Source: Evansella halocellulosilytica
GTDB taxonomy: Bacteria; Bacillota; Bacilli; Bacillales; Salisediminibacteriaceae
NCBI RefSeq assembly: GCF_002335745.1
Contig: NZ_NIST01000001.1
Coordinates: 1,956,039-2,020,038, forward strand
Reading direction: 5' to 3'
Length of the DNA stretch: 64,000 bases
Shown here: positions 26,588 to 36,249 of the stretch, piece by piece
How positions within the stretch are numbered: the stretch's first letter is position 1
Layout of the letters: each line of letters starts with the position of its first letter
Translations under genes and position numbers: made by a program
The notes under the pieces: generated by a model
What the model saw: the letters and a program-made list of their open reading frames with translations, nothing else
The model's database searches: none
Told to the model about the DNA's origin: nothing

Positions 26588-27937
26588 GTGGAGGAAAAAA
26601 ATGTACCGAATACAGTGGTTAAAGATGAGGCTTTGTCGGCAATTCCGTCAACAGAACGACAACATTGGTTAACTCCGGCGGTCATTTTTGGTGGTTTAGA
26701 GTTTACAATTCCGGTCTTGATGGTAGGTGCAACATTAGCTGTTAGTTTTGGGATGTCGTCAATTTTTTGGATTTTAGTCGTTTCATTATTAGTTTTCCAA
26801 TGGATTGGTAATGCTCTTCAAGGGTATATTGGAGCAAAAACAGGACGATCATCTTCCGTTATTGCACGGACTAGCTTTGGAGCTTTACAAGCGCGGTTTA
26901 TTGTCGGTCTTACGATTTTTGCCGTATCGACAGGTTGGTGGGCACTGCAAACAGCTGTAGCAGGCAATGCGATTTCTGCAATGATGGGGATTAATTATAC
27001 GACACAGTGGTTTGCTTGGGCATTGATTACGATCATTGCAGGTTTATTATTTGCTATTCCATCTATAATCGGCTATGCATCGATGAAGTGGACAGACTAT
27101 ATCGCTGTACCGGCTGGGCTATTATTAATTGGCTCTGGGATCTTTTATGCATTGACTACTACAGGGTGGGAAACGATTGCAAATTGGTCTCCAGAACCAA
27201 CGATGACATTTCTTATGGGTGTAAGTTTAGTGATTGGTGCTAACGTTTCGCAATGGGTAATTGCATCTGACTATACACGTTATGCAAAACCGAGAGCAAA
27301 AGATAACATATTGATTCCATTAGGTATTATTGCTGTTGGGTTTCCGTTGTTTTATGTTGGCGCCATTATGTCAGTCGGTGTTGGATCTGCAGACATCGTT
27401 GAAGTTATGCTTGGACTTGGTTTTCCAATTTGGGGCTTCTTTATTCTATGGTTTGCGACTTGGACAAGCCAACTAGTAAACAACTACAGTATGGGACTAG
27501 CATTATCTAATCTTATGAATGTTAACTCTGGTAAAGGAAGAGCGATCCTGACGTTTATCGGAACAATCCTTGCAATTATCGTTGCATTAGCGGGGGTTCT
27601 TGATTATTTCATGGACTTTTTATACATGACAGCACTTATTTATCCTGCTATCGCTGGAGTTATGTTCGCTGACTTCTTCTTTGTAAGAAAGAAAAACTGG
27701 GCTGATCATCAAGGCTGGAACTGGATGGCTACCATTGCAATTGTCGTTGCAACGGCCGTTGGTTACTATACACAGTATGTCAATGAGTTCGGGCTACCTG
27801 CTGTTCAATCGTTAATATCAGCTGTTGTCGTATATATTATTGCGATGAAAATAAAAGCAAATGTAGCACCGGACCACTTTACTCCTGAAGAATGGTCAGA
27901 TAAAAACACAAGCTCTGATTCTGAAAGTATTAGCTAA
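26588..27937 (+). CDS. NCS1-family permease (cytosine/purine/hydantoin type)
   Basis: 449 residues, about twelve membrane helices, of the nucleobase:cation symporter-1 family nearest to CodB-like permeases. Early PSTERQHWLTPAVIFGGLEFTIPVL and the helix-3 region LQARFIVGLTIFAVSTGWWALQT are typical. Starts with GTG; AGGGGGGATATGT upstream. Next to hyuAB it is the obvious importer of the ring compound hydrolysed by HyuAB, by analogy with Mhp1-type hydantoin permeases. Followed by a terminator. Confidence 0.88.
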   Translation: MEEKNVPNTVVKDEALSAIPSTERQHWLTPAVIFGGLEFTIPVLMVGATLAVSFGMSSIFWILVVSLLVFQWIGNALQGYIGAKTGRSSSVIARTSFGALQARFIVGLTIFAVSTGWWALQTAVAGNAISAMMGINYTTQWFAWALITIIAGLLFAIPSIIGYASMKWTDYIAVPAGLLLIGSGIFYALTTTGWETIANWSPEPTMTFLMGVSLVIGANVSQWVIASDYTRYAKPRAKDNILIPLGIIAVGFPLFYVGAIMSVGVGSADIVEVMLGLGFPIWGFFILWFATWTSQLVNNYSMGLALSNLMNVNSGKGRAILTFIGTILAIIVALAGVLDYFMDFLYMTALIYPAIAGVMFADFFFVRKKNWADHQGWNWMATIAIVVATAVGYYTQYVNEFGLPAVQSLISAVVVYIIAMKIKANVAPDHFTPEEWSDKNTSSDSESIS

Positions 27938-27947
27938 ATAAAACAGC

Positions 27948-27987
27948 TGACTCAAGAGTGCCAACAAAGCACTTTTGAGTCTTTTTA
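27948..27987 (+). terminator. Terminator of the permease gene
   Basis: Stem GACTCAAGAGTGC / GCACTTTTGAGTC (one mismatch) with loop CAACAAA, then TTTTT. Confidence 0.88.
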
Positions 27988-28040
27988 CGTGCAGTAAAGA
28001 GGGGAATATGCTTCGTTTATATGATCGAATAGGACGTTAC

Positions 28041-28976
28041 TTAAAAGAGTGTTAACGCCAATAAAATGATGCATGATACGGAGACACTGCTCACTAGTGT
28101 TGATACGATTACTGCTTGTGCAGCAAATTCAGGCTCTTTATTATATTCTAAAGCGATCATCGCACTGTTTCTAGATGAAGGATAAGCACTTGATATAAGT
28201 AAAACTTGTGCGACCACGCCTTGAAGATCTAATAAAAAAATGATGAGCAAGGCGATCACAGGGCTAATTATTAGTCTAGTAAATGCAGTGAGGATCACAT
28301 GACCGATCGCTTTCGAGAACGTAATGTATGCAATTTGAGCGCCTAACGTTATAAGGGCTATGCCAATTAAGGCAGAAGAGGTATTATCGAAAACGGTTAG
28401 AACAAAAGCTGGCAGCTTGATGTTAGTGACATTGAAAAACACGGCAAAAAAGAGTGCGAAAAAGATCGGGGTTTTAAAATAGTTTATAAGATTTTTAAAA
28501 CTATTTTTTAAATTCCCTTTAGTTTTCGTTAAATTGTAGATCCCATATGTAAAAGCGAGCAGGTTTTGCGTGATCATTACAATGACTTGGATCGTCATAG
28601 CAAATGGGTCGTGACGAAAGGTTAATTCTGTTACGGGTATACCGAAATTTCCTGAGTTTTGAAGCATCATACTGTTTTGGAATACTCCCATTTTAGCAGG
28701 TGGTATACGAAAAAGCTTTATAATGATCAGGCCAATAATATGTAATGAGAGAATGAATAAAACGATAAAACTAATTAAGTTTAAAAAAGTTTGTAGCTGC
28801 AACGTAGGTGTTTCATATAATCGAATAAAGATAACAGAAGGAATAAAGATGTTCATCGTTAATTTTGACAATGTATGCATGTCATAGTTGAAAATACGGT
28901 GAGTGATCGCACCAACCGCTATTAAAATAAATAGGGGTAAAATAATGTTCACGAATATATGAAAAGTCATTGCCAT
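28041..28976 (-). CDS. AEC (auxin efflux carrier) family transporter
   Basis: 311 residues, about ten helices in two five-helix halves, Mem_trans family. Signature stretches are NSMMLQNSGNFGIPVTELTF (near 115) and the C-terminal ISSAYPSSRNSAMIALEYN. Family members (MdcF, MleP types) move malonate, malate or other carboxylates. ATG 28976 has TAGGAG seven bases upstream; the longer open frame to 29159 overlaps the divergent prpB gene and its promoter and is unlikely. Its divergent position suggests transport linked to the prpB-tct-prpD operon. Confidence 0.85.
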   Translation of the reverse strand: MAMTFHIFVNIILPLFILIAVGAITHRIFNYDMHTLSKLTMNIFIPSVIFIRLYETPTLQLQTFLNLISFIVLFILSLHIIGLIIIKLFRIPPAKMGVFQNSMMLQNSGNFGIPVTELTFRHDPFAMTIQVIVMITQNLLAFTYGIYNLTKTKGNLKNSFKNLINYFKTPIFFALFFAVFFNVTNIKLPAFVLTVFDNTSSALIGIALITLGAQIAYITFSKAIGHVILTAFTRLIISPVIALLIIFLLDLQGVVAQVLLISSAYPSSRNSAMIALEYNKEPEFAAQAVIVSTLVSSVSVSCIILLALTLF

Positions 28977-29007
28977 CCTACCACTCCTAATTTCTGAAAA
29001 TTCATAA

Positions 29008-29042
29008 TTGACAATATTGTATTTTTGTATACAATTATACAA
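29008..29042 (+). promoter_or_regulatory. Promoter and GntR-type operator of the prpB-tct-prpD operon
   Basis: -35 TTGACA (29008-29013), 16-bp spacer, -10 TACAAT (29030-29035). Over it lies a nested inverted repeat: TTGTATACAA at the centre (29025-29034) with TTGTAT and ATACAA on either side (29017-29022, 29037-29042). This TTGTATACAA type is common for FadR-group GntR regulators such as the one encoded two genes downstream. Confidence 0.7.
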
Positions 29043-29085
29043 TGAGAGCGCAACAAAATGACGATTTATTTTTAGGAGGGGAACA

Positions 29086-29967
29086 ATGAGTTGGCTTATA
29101 TCAAACAGAAAGAGAAATGAAAACCCTTTCAACGGACCTGAAGAAAAGATTACTATCATTCCCGGTGCTCATGATGCGATTACAGCTTTAATTGCTCAAA
29201 AAGTCGGCTTTAATACGCTATATATATCTGGTGCTGCTGTATCAGCTTCTTACGGGTTACCTGACCTTGGAGTTATGACAGTAAACGAGCTTTCACAACG
29301 AACAAAAGAAATCTATCGAGCAACGAAAGCAACTTTACTCGTTGATATCGATACAGGTTATGGCAATGTCATCAATGCTGTTAGAACAGCAAAAGAACTA
29401 GAAGAATCAGGTGCAGCGGCATTACAAATTGAAGATCAAGTTATGCCTAAGAAGTGCGGACATTTAAATGGAAAAAAGCTAGTTCCACCGAATGAAATGA
29501 TGCAAAAAATTATAGCCATTAAAAAGCATTGTCCGAATCTAAAGGTCATTGCTAGAACAGATGCAGCAGGGGTAACAGGGCTAGAAGATGCGATTGACCG
29601 CGCCAATAAATATGCAGAAGCCGGAGCGGATGTCATTTTTCCAGAAGCTCTAAAAACAGAGGAAGAGTTTAAAGAAGCTTCAATGAAAATACATGCACCT
29701 GTACTGGCAAATATGACAGAGTTTGGGAAAACCCCTTATTACACAGCAGAGCAATTTGAGGACTGGGGGTATGATTTTGTTATATTTCCCGTGTCGTCTT
29801 TACGTATAGCCAACAAGGCTGTAGAAGCCTTTTATGAAAAGCTATTAGAAGGGGGGACTCAAAAGCCTGTTCTTAGTAACATGCAGTCAAGAGAAGAGTT
29901 GTATGAACTAATAGGTTATTTTGACTATGAAACACTCGACGAATCGATAGCAAAAACGAAATTATAA
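29086..29967 (+). CDS. prpB: 2-methylisocitrate lyase (PEP mutase/isocitrate lyase superfamily)
   Basis: 293 residues. Cleaves 2-methylisocitrate to pyruvate and succinate. The PrpB active-site loop KKCGH is at 122-126; LLVDIDTGYGN (84-94) and QIEDQ (114-118) supply Mg-binding acids, and ARTDA follows. Start ATG 29086 after TTAGGAGGGG. First gene of an operon that ends with prpD. A relative such as a dimethylmalate or oxaloacetate lyase remains possible, but PrpD in the same operon supports PrpB. Confidence 0.88.
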   Translation: MSWLISNRKRNENPFNGPEEKITIIPGAHDAITALIAQKVGFNTLYISGAAVSASYGLPDLGVMTVNELSQRTKEIYRATKATLLVDIDTGYGNVINAVRTAKELEESGAAALQIEDQVMPKKCGHLNGKKLVPPNEMMQKIIAIKKHCPNLKVIARTDAAGVTGLEDAIDRANKYAEAGADVIFPEALKTEEEFKEASMKIHAPVLANMTEFGKTPYYTAEQFEDWGYDFVIFPVSSLRIANKAVEAFYEKLLEGGTQKPVLSNMQSREELYELIGYFDYETLDESIAKTKL

Positions 29968-30000
29968 GGAGGTGGTATTTACATAGATGGAGGGATCAAC

Positions 30001-30675
30001 GTGATAAATGAAAACCAAAGACAAAATACAAGTACATTAGCATATGAAAAAATTCGCAATAAAATTATTGAGCTAGAGCTTGAGCCTGGAGAGCATATAA
30101 TCGAGGTTAAGCTTTCTGAAGAATTAAATATAAGCAGAACACCATTAAGACAGGCATTAAATCAATTACAGCTTGAAGGACTTGTAATGAAAGGGACGAA
30201 CGGACGTATTTATGTAGCAGAACTGGATGTAAAAGACATCATTGAAGTTTTTCACGTTAGAGAGGTGTTAGAAGGATTAATCATTCGTGAGGCAACGAAC
30301 CATGTAACAGATGATGATATTGAACAGATGGATCATTTCATTCAATTAATGAAAATGACGGCTGCTGAAAAAAAATACGATAAAACCGTCTTCTATGGCA
30401 GTCAATTCCATCATCGATTGTATGGGCCGAGCGGGTGTCAAACAGCAGTACGCTTTCTAGAACAAATAAAAGGTCACATTGAAAGGTTTAGACGAATTCC
30501 AGGTTATCGCCAACCAGATTATAATGTAGATCGAGTAGTTAAAGAGCATGAAGAGCTATTATTTTTAATAAAACAAAACAAACCCGAGGAAGCTGAGGCA
30601 TCCATGAAAAAGCACATACAAAGAAGCTTAAAAACAACCCTGGAAGTGATCAATACTCATTGTAGGTTAAAATAA
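30001..30675 (+). CDS. GntR-family regulator with FCD domain
   Basis: 224 residues. Winged helix at 10-75 (LEPGEHIIEVKLSEELNISR then TPLRQALNQLQLEGLV) and an FCD ligand-binding domain at 85-215, including conserved metal-ligand positions around FHHRLYG and a late HIQRS. Starts with GTG. Placed between prpB and tctC, it is probably the operon's own regulator responding to a carboxylate; the palindrome at 29017-29042 is the likely operator. Confidence 0.88.
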   Translation: MINENQRQNTSTLAYEKIRNKIIELELEPGEHIIEVKLSEELNISRTPLRQALNQLQLEGLVMKGTNGRIYVAELDVKDIIEVFHVREVLEGLIIREATNHVTDDDIEQMDHFIQLMKMTAAEKKYDKTVFYGSQFHHRLYGPSGCQTAVRFLEQIKGHIERFRRIPGYRQPDYNVDRVVKEHEELLFLIKQNKPEEAEASMKKHIQRSLKTTLEVINTHCRLK

Positions 30676-30698
30676 TTTTTCTTAAGGGGATGAATGAA

Positions 30699-31724
30699 TT
30701 GAAACGATCATTTTTTAGTAAGCGCTTACACTTTGTTGGTGTGTTCATTTTACTGTTCATGCTCGCTGCTTGTGGCGGAGATGGAGATGAAGAAGCAGCT
30801 GGAAATGATGACGATGGATCAGGTGGCAGCTGGGAGCCTGAAGGGACAATCGAAATGATTGCTCCAGCTGGAGCTGGTGGGGGCTGGGATACGCTCGCTC
30901 GAACGACATCAAGTGTTTTAGAAGAATCAGGTTTATTACCGGTAGCAATGGGAGTTGAAAATATGCCAGGTGCCGGTGGAGCTATTGGGTGGTCACATAT
31001 CGCAAACCATGAAGGAGATCCTCACCACCTTTTCGTAACGAGTCCCCCAATCATTCTCGTTCCGATGACAGGTGATTCAGACCATGATCATACAGATTTT
31101 ACTCCTTTAGCAAGACTCATTACAGATTATATGATTATCGGAGTGAGTGATGATTCACCGTACGAGACTCTTGACGATTTAGTGAATGACCTTAAAGCTG
31201 GTGAACAGGTAAGCGTTGCTGGCGGCTCTGCTCCTGGAAGTATGGATCATATTGCATTAGCAGGCGCACTCATTGAGGCTGGAGTTCCTGCCGAAAACAT
31301 TAACTATACTTCCTTCGAGGGGGGAGGAGAAGCGATTGCTGCAGCTGTTGGCGGTCATGCGGATGTCGTGACGACCGGAGTCGGTGAATCGAGTGAGCAT
31401 GTTCGGTCTGGAAATATTCGTATACTCGGGGTTTCTGCTCCAGAAGGAACCGAATTACCAGGGGACGCAAAAACATACCAGGAACAAGGAATCGATTTTA
31501 CGTTTGACATTTGGCGAGGTGTCATGGGTCCAAAAGATATGCCTCAAGAAGCAGTCGAATATTATGAAAATTTATTTGCAAATATGCTCGAGTCAGATGA
31601 ATGGATCCAAGCAGCTGATGACTTAGGCTGGGTGGATGCGTATTTAAATAGTGAAGACTTTAGTAGCTTCTTAGATGAACAGCAAGAATTATTTTCAGAA
31701 GTTTTAGAAAATATCGACTATTAG
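30699..31724 (+). CDS. tctC: Tripartite tricarboxylate transporter substrate-binding lipoprotein
   Basis: About 341 residues. Lipoprotein signal (lipobox MLAAC), acidic linker, then the TctC/Bug fold (GTIEMIAPAGAGGGWDTLAR, ENMPGAGGAIGWSHIANHEG, VSVAGGSAPGSMDHI). Binds the carboxylate outside the membrane for TctAB. Start taken as TTG 30699, nine bases after AAGGGG; ATG 30690 would touch the ribosome site. Family members bind citrate, tricarballylate, tartrate and aromatic acids. The prp context points to methylcitrate or similar. Confidence 0.88.
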   Translation: MKRSFFSKRLHFVGVFILLFMLAACGGDGDEEAAGNDDDGSGGSWEPEGTIEMIAPAGAGGGWDTLARTTSSVLEESGLLPVAMGVENMPGAGGAIGWSHIANHEGDPHHLFVTSPPIILVPMTGDSDHDHTDFTPLARLITDYMIIGVSDDSPYETLDDLVNDLKAGEQVSVAGGSAPGSMDHIALAGALIEAGVPAENINYTSFEGGGEAIAAAVGGHADVVTTGVGESSEHVRSGNIRILGVSAPEGTELPGDAKTYQEQGIDFTFDIWRGVMGPKDMPQEAVEYYENLFANMLESDEWIQAADDLGWVDAYLNSEDFSSFLDEQQELFSEVLENIDY

Positions 31725-31768
31725 AGAGGTTCAGCTTTAGCTGAGCTTCTCTCAAGCAGGTGAATGAT

Positions 31769-32293
31769 ATGACAAACCTTAAATGGAATGCCAATCGAAC
31801 AATCTCAGTTATTTTGTTCTTTTTCTCGATATTTTATCTGTTTATCGCATTTACAGGAATAAAAGAGTTTCGTGGATCTGTAGCGATTGATTCCGATGTT
31901 TTTCCAAAGATTTTAGGAGTTTTTCTTTTCGCTCTGTCGATTTTTCTATTTTTTGAAAAACGGGAGAAACCGGAAGGAGAAGAGAGTGATGAAAAGAACG
32001 AGAACGCCGGGCTAGCTAACAAAAATGAAGGTAACTCGACACATTGGATGTATAATCCATCTGCAAAGATTGTCGTAACAGTTGGAGCATTTTTGTTGTA
32101 CATCTTTCTGTTTTCTAGACTAGGCTTTGTGATCAGTACATGGCTCTACTTATTTTTAATGCCGATTTATTACGGCTACAAGAAAATAGTTGTCAATTTA
32201 ATCGTCGCAACTGTGTTTAGTGTTGGAGCTTATTACGCCATTTCAGAATGGTTAGGAATCAATTTACCTTCAGGTATTTTATCATTTTTCTAA
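31769..32293 (+). CDS. tctB: Tripartite tricarboxylate transporter small membrane subunit
   Basis: 174 residues, four predicted helices with a charged cytoplasmic loop (about 65-95, Glu/Lys/Asn rich) between helices 2 and 3, as in TctB. Located between tctC and tctA, the standard order. ATG 31769 is preferred over GTG 31760. Confidence 0.85.
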   Translation: MTNLKWNANRTISVILFFFSIFYLFIAFTGIKEFRGSVAIDSDVFPKILGVFLFALSIFLFFEKREKPEGEESDEKNENAGLANKNEGNSTHWMYNPSAKIVVTVGAFLLYIFLFSRLGFVISTWLYLFLMPIYYGYKKIVVNLIVATVFSVGAYYAISEWLGINLPSGILSFF

Positions 32294-32329
32294 AACTATG
32301 AGCAGGACCCGTAAAAAGGGGGTTATCCA

Positions 32330-33820
32330 TTGCTAGCTGATATCTTGTACGGATTTAGTGTTGCATTGCAACCTGAGAATTTGCTGTTCGTTTTTATTGG
32401 AGTTACGGCAGGTATGTTAATAGGGGTTATCCCTGGATTAGGTCCGATTAGTGCAATCGCTCTTATGATCCCTATTACGTTCGGTATGAACCCTGCAACT
32501 GGATTGATTTTAATGGCTGGTGTTTATTACGGAGCTGTTTTTGGCGGTTCGACTTCATCAATCTTATTAAATGCACCTGGAATATCTGGGACCGTTGCTA
32601 CGTCATTTGACGGTTATCCATTAGCAAGAAAAGGATTTGCCGGGAAGGCACTGGCAATTGCTGCATGGGCCTCCTTCGTCGGGGGAACGCTCGGGTTAAT
32701 CGGATTAATGGTATTAGCACCTGTTCTCGCAGCGTTTGCTTTAAGCTTCGGACCGGCAGAGTACTTTTCATTAATGGTATTAGGCTTAACTGCTGTCATT
32801 TCTCTTTCTGGAAAGTCGATTGTAAAAGGGTTAATAGTGGCAGTACTCGGAGTGATGATTTCAATCGTCGGATTTGATCGTCAAACAGGGACGCTCAGAT
32901 ATACGTTTGGTTCGAGTAACTTATATGATGGAATCGACTTTTTGATCGTTGCTTTAGGAATATTTGCTATTGCAGAAGTGATGATGATGCTTTTAACGAA
33001 AGTGAACGATCAGAAGAAACAAATAGGCTCACTAAAGCTGAAAAAAGCAGAAGTGAAGGAATTAAGTGTGCCGACTTTAAGAAACTCGGTGTTAGGTTTT
33101 TTTACTGGTGTTTTACCAGGAGCAGGTGCAACGATTGCATCTTTCTTAGGCTATTCAATGGAGAAACGTTTATCAAAGGATCATAAAACGTTTGGAAAAG
33201 GGAATATCAAAGGGATTGCGGCCCCAGAGTCAGCAAATAATGCAGCGACTAGTGGTTCGTTTGTTCCGTTGCTGACTCTTGGCTTACCTGGATCATCAAC
33301 GACTGCCGTTTTATTAGGGGCATTATTAGTTATGGGAGTTGCTCCTGGCCCACTTATGTTCCAAGAAAGACCAGATGTGTTCTGGGGCGTTATCGCAAGT
33401 ATGTATATAGGAAATATGTTTTTGTTATTTTTAAATCTGCCATTAATTCCGTTATTCGCAAAGATTCTTGAAATTCCTAGAGCAATTCTAATGTCATTGA
33501 TTGTCATTTTTTGCGCAATAGGAGTATATAGTTTGAATTTTAGCGTTTTCGATCTGTACTTATTAGTGTTCTTCGGTTTAATTGGCTTTTTTATGAGAAA
33601 ATACGGCTTCCCGCCTGCCCCTTTAATATTAGGTCTCATCTTAGGAGCAATTATGGAGAGGTCTTTACGACAAGCGCTACAGCTGTCTCATGGGGATTGG
33701 AGTATTTTATTTACAAAGCCGATTTCATTAACGTTATTTATTTTAGCAGTCATTTCTGTAGTCGGTCCGTTGATGAAAAGATTAGCTTCAAAACAAAAGG
33801 AGGAGACCTATGACAGATAA
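32330..33820 (+). CDS. tctA: Tripartite tricarboxylate transporter large membrane subunit
   Basis: 496 residues with about eleven helices. Hallmarks of Tct[18 protein letters not shown] near residue 33, [19 protein letters not shown] near 66 and the symmetry-related [14 protein letters not shown] (about 260) and [17 protein letters not shown] (about 318). Starts with TTG seven bases after AAAAGGGGG. It overlaps prpD by 11 bases, which ties import to metabolism. Confidence 0.93.
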   Translation: MLADILYGFSVALQPENLLFVFIGVTAGMLIGVIPGLGPISAIALMIPITFGMNPATGLILMAGVYYGAVFGGSTSSILLNAPGISGTVATSFDGYPLARKGFAGKALAIAAWASFVGGTLGLIGLMVLAPVLAAFALSFGPAEYFSLMVLGLTAVISLSGKSIVKGLIVAVLGVMISIVGFDRQTGTLRYTFGSSNLYDGIDFLIVALGIFAIAEVMMMLLTKVNDQKKQIGSLKLKKAEVKELSVPTLRNSVLGFFTGVLPGAGATIASFLGYSMEKRLSKDHKTFGKGNIKGIAAPESANNAATSGSFVPLLTLGLPGSSTTAVLLGALLVMGVAPGPLMFQERPDVFWGVIASMYIGNMFLLFLNLPLIPLFAKILEIPRAILMSLIVIFCAIGVYSLNFSVFDLYLLVFFGLIGFFMRKYGFPPAPLILGLILGAIMERSLRQALQLSHGDWSILFTKPISLTLFILAVISVVGPLMKRLASKQKEETYDR

Positions 33821-35243
33821 TACAAAACAGCAGAAGGACATTATTTTAAAACAAATTGCTAATTACACGAATGATTATCAAGTTAAGAGTGAAGAAGCGA
33901 TTAGTACGGCAAGATACGTATTAATGGACACATTAGGCTGTGGAATCCTCGCGCTAAACTATCCTGAGTGCACGAAGCTGCTAGGTCCGATCGTTAAAGG
34001 GACAACAGTGCCAAATGGAAGCCGTGTCCCCGGCACTCAATTTGAATTAGACCCGGTAAAGGGTGCATTCGATATCGGCTGTACCGTTCGTTGGCTTGAC
34101 TATAATGATACGTGGCTTGCTCAAGAGTGGGGTCACCCATCTGATAACTTAGGGGGCATTGTTGCAGTCGCTGACTATATGAGCAAAAAAAATCTTCATG
34201 TCGGAAAACCTCCACTAACGATGGGGGATGTGTTGGACAGTTTAGTGAAAGCACACGAAATCCAAGGTGTTTTAGCTCTCGATAATAGCTTTAATCGTGC
34301 AGGTCTTGACCATGTTTTGTTAGTGAAGGTCGCTTCAGCTGCCGTCGTTACAAAGCTACTTGGTGGAGAAGAGAACGAAATTGAAAATGCCCTTTCTCAA
34401 GCCTGGCTTGATAATTCAAGTTTAAGAACATACCGTCATGCTCCAAATACGGGTTCAAGAAAATCATGGGCAGCTGGAGATGCAACGAGCAGAGCTGTAA
34501 GACTAGCGATGATGACAATGGAAGGAGAGATGGGCTACGAAACACCATTAACTGCTGAAAGGTGGGGCTTTCAAGATGTCCTGTTTAATGGAGAAAATAT
34601 TACATTAGCTCAAGAACTCGATTCATACGTCATGGAAAATATTTTATTTAAAATTTCCTATCCAGCTGAATTTCACGGACAAACCGCAGTAGAATGTGCG
34701 ATTCATTTACATCCTCAAGTGAAAGATAAACTAGATGATATAAAGGAAATAAAACTAACGACACAAGAGTCAGCTGTAAGAATTATTAATAAAACGGGTC
34801 CGTTATATAACCCTGCAGATCGTGATCATAGTTTGCAATATATGGTAGCAATCGGTTTGATTTACGGTGAATTACATGCTGATCACTATGAAGATGAGAC
34901 AGCTGCAAATCCATTAATCGATACGTTGCGTGACAAAATGATCGTAGAAGAAGATGAGCGGTTTACGAAAGAATACCTGGACCCAGGAAAGAGATCGATC
35001 GGAAACTCAATTCAAGTCGTATTCAATGACGGTTCTGCAACAGACAAAATTTCAATCGATTATCCACTAGGACATCGGCTTCGAAGAGATGAAGGAATAC
35101 CTAAACTACTGGAAAAGCTAGAAAACAACTTACACACGAGATTCCCGAAGCATCGAGTAAAGAAAATGATGGATGTAACGAATGATCTCGACCAACTCAG
35201 ATCAATGAAAGTTAACGAGTTTATCGATATGTTTGTCATCTAA
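33810..35243 (+). CDS. prpD: MmgE/PrpD family 2-methylcitrate dehydratase
   Basis: 477 residues, full length. Converts 2-methylcitrate to 2-methyl-cis-aconitate (some PrpD proteins also rehydrate to methylisocitrate). Motifs: [57 protein letters not shown] and [15 protein letters not shown]. Overlaps tctA by 11 bases. With prpB it supplies the lower methylcitrate cycle, but no methylcitrate synthase gene is nearby. Its last four codons lie inside a 185-bp repeat that recurs at 46923. Confidence 0.9.
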   Translation: MTDNTKQQKDIILKQIANYTNDYQVKSEEAISTARYVLMDTLGCGILALNYPECTKLLGPIVKGTTVPNGSRVPGTQFELDPVKGAFDIGCTVRWLDYNDTWLAQEWGHPSDNLGGIVAVADYMSKKNLHVGKPPLTMGDVLDSLVKAHEIQGVLALDNSFNRAGLDHVLLVKVASAAVVTKLLGGEENEIENALSQAWLDNSSLRTYRHAPNTGSRKSWAAGDATSRAVRLAMMTMEGEMGYETPLTAERWGFQDVLFNGENITLAQELDSYVMENILFKISYPAEFHGQTAVECAIHLHPQVKDKLDDIKEIKLTTQESAVRIINKTGPLYNPADRDHSLQYMVAIGLIYGELHADHYEDETAANPLIDTLRDKMIVEEDERFTKEYLDPGKRSIGNSIQVVFNDGSATDKISIDYPLGHRLRRDEGIPKLLEKLENNLHTRFPKHRVKKMMDVTNDLDQLRSMKVNEFIDMFVI

Positions 35244-35415
35244 TCTCTGAAACGAACAAATGAAACAAAAACCAAAGCCAGCCTCTAATCGCATCGATTG
35301 GAGGTTGTTTTCATGACTTCAATTCACTACTGATCAAAAAGTTTAATAGTAATTTTGCGACAAAATAAGGCATATGACCTATCTATTTGGAATAATAGTA
35401 AAAAATACTGAAATT
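35231..35415 (+). repeat. 185-bp direct repeat, copy A (includes prpD end and terminator)
   Basis: Matches 46923-47107 over its whole length at roughly 85 percent by eye. It covers the final prpD codons (TGTTTGTCATCTAATC against TGTTTATCATCTAATC), a terminator and about 100 bases beyond. The two copies bracket an 11.5-kb region. Confidence 0.85.
35282..35312 (+). terminator. Terminator of the prpB-tct-prpD operon
   Basis: Stem CCTCTAATCG / CGATTGGAGG with loop CAT, then TTGTTTTC, 40 bases after the prpD stop. Confidence 0.8.
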
Positions 35416-35734
35416 AGTAAGGGAACCAAACTTTGGTTGGGAATTATGTTGCAAGGAGGAAGCCATAATGAATGTACAGCCAATTATTAAAGAAAATCTT
35501 TATCAAAATCAGCTTTATTAGTAGTATAGTAGCTGTCTGTTATAGAAAAAAATCAACACAACTATTACTTAAAAAGTATTAGAGCTTCTTATTATGAGAA
35601 TTTTATACCACACGAAAATAAATAACTTGTTATTTTACATTCGAAGTGTATGATCGTTTATTTTTAAAAAACTTTTTTGTACACCGTTCCATCAAAACGG
35701 AACGGTGTTATGCGTGTTTTGAGTTTCAAAATTA
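35416..35734 (+). other. Intergenic stretch with one short translatable open frame
   Basis: A 17-codon frame at 35469-35522 (MNVQPIIKENLY...) has a strong ribosome site AAGGAGG and then a TAG. It may be the stump of a longer gene. A hairpin ACACCGTTCC / GGAACGGTGT stands at 35681-35708. Nothing else is supported. Confidence 0.45.
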
Positions 35735-35918
35735 AACTAACAACTCTCCCCATTGTTCGAGTCCTTTATTTGATGTAAGAATAACTCGAACTCGTTCGTA
35801 TAGATGTATTAACGAATTGGAAGAACAGATTTGCCTCGTTCTGGTCCATTGTCATAAACATGAGGTCATCAATTATTATTAAATCTGCCTCACGAATCCG
35901 TTTCATTTTTAACTGTGT
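35735..35918 (-). pseudogene. istB: Remnant of an IS21-family helper ATPase (IstB)
   Basis: On the minus strand the translation reads ADLIIIDDLMFM, then MDQNEANLFFQFVN, then after a frameshift ILTSNKGLEQWGE. This is the Walker B and sensor region of IstB-type ATPases (compare the usual IIDD..., ANLFFQ..., TSNK...EWGE). Only about 60 codons remain, with one frame change and no start or end. It marks the left edge of the 35-47 kb island as a place of past transposition. Confidence 0.75.
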
Positions 35919-35992
35919 CTATAAAGGTATTACTCTGTGTTTAATAGCGGTACATGGATAGGTTACACTTGATTGGACAAGTTAGTTAAGGA

Positions 35993-36190
35993 CATATACA
36001 CTTGGTTCAAATAAAAAGCCGAATAGAATTAAAATGGCCAAACGAGAAAGAAGAAGCTTTTCTACGATATGAAATTATCAAAGAATACGAGCTGATGCCA
36101 TCTGTCTTTGATAAGTGGGTTCGTTAACACCGGGACAGCGGATCTTTTGAAGAGAAAAACAAACGCACACGAGTGATACAAACCACTAAA
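35993..36190 (+). pseudogene. Remnant of an insertion-sequence OrfA (helix-turn-helix)
   Basis: Reading from 35993 gives IKSRIELKWPNEKEEAFLRY, then EIIKEYELMPSVFDKWVR, a TAA at 36125-36127 where Gln is usual, then HRDSGSFEEKNKRT. This is the pattern of IS3-like OrfA proteins (DKWVRQ.R..GSF). No start codon, one in-frame stop and no orfB nearby, so it is debris. Confidence 0.65.
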
Positions 36191-36249
36191 ATAATCTTAA
36201 TATTCAGAACTTTTTTGGTTTGTAATCGTTGCGAAAGGAGGGGTGTCTT

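Noticed and set aside
28977-29159. Longer N-terminus for the AEC transporter
   Set aside because: It would overlap the promoter and start of the divergent prpB gene and lacks a ribosome site; ATG 28976 has TAGGAG.
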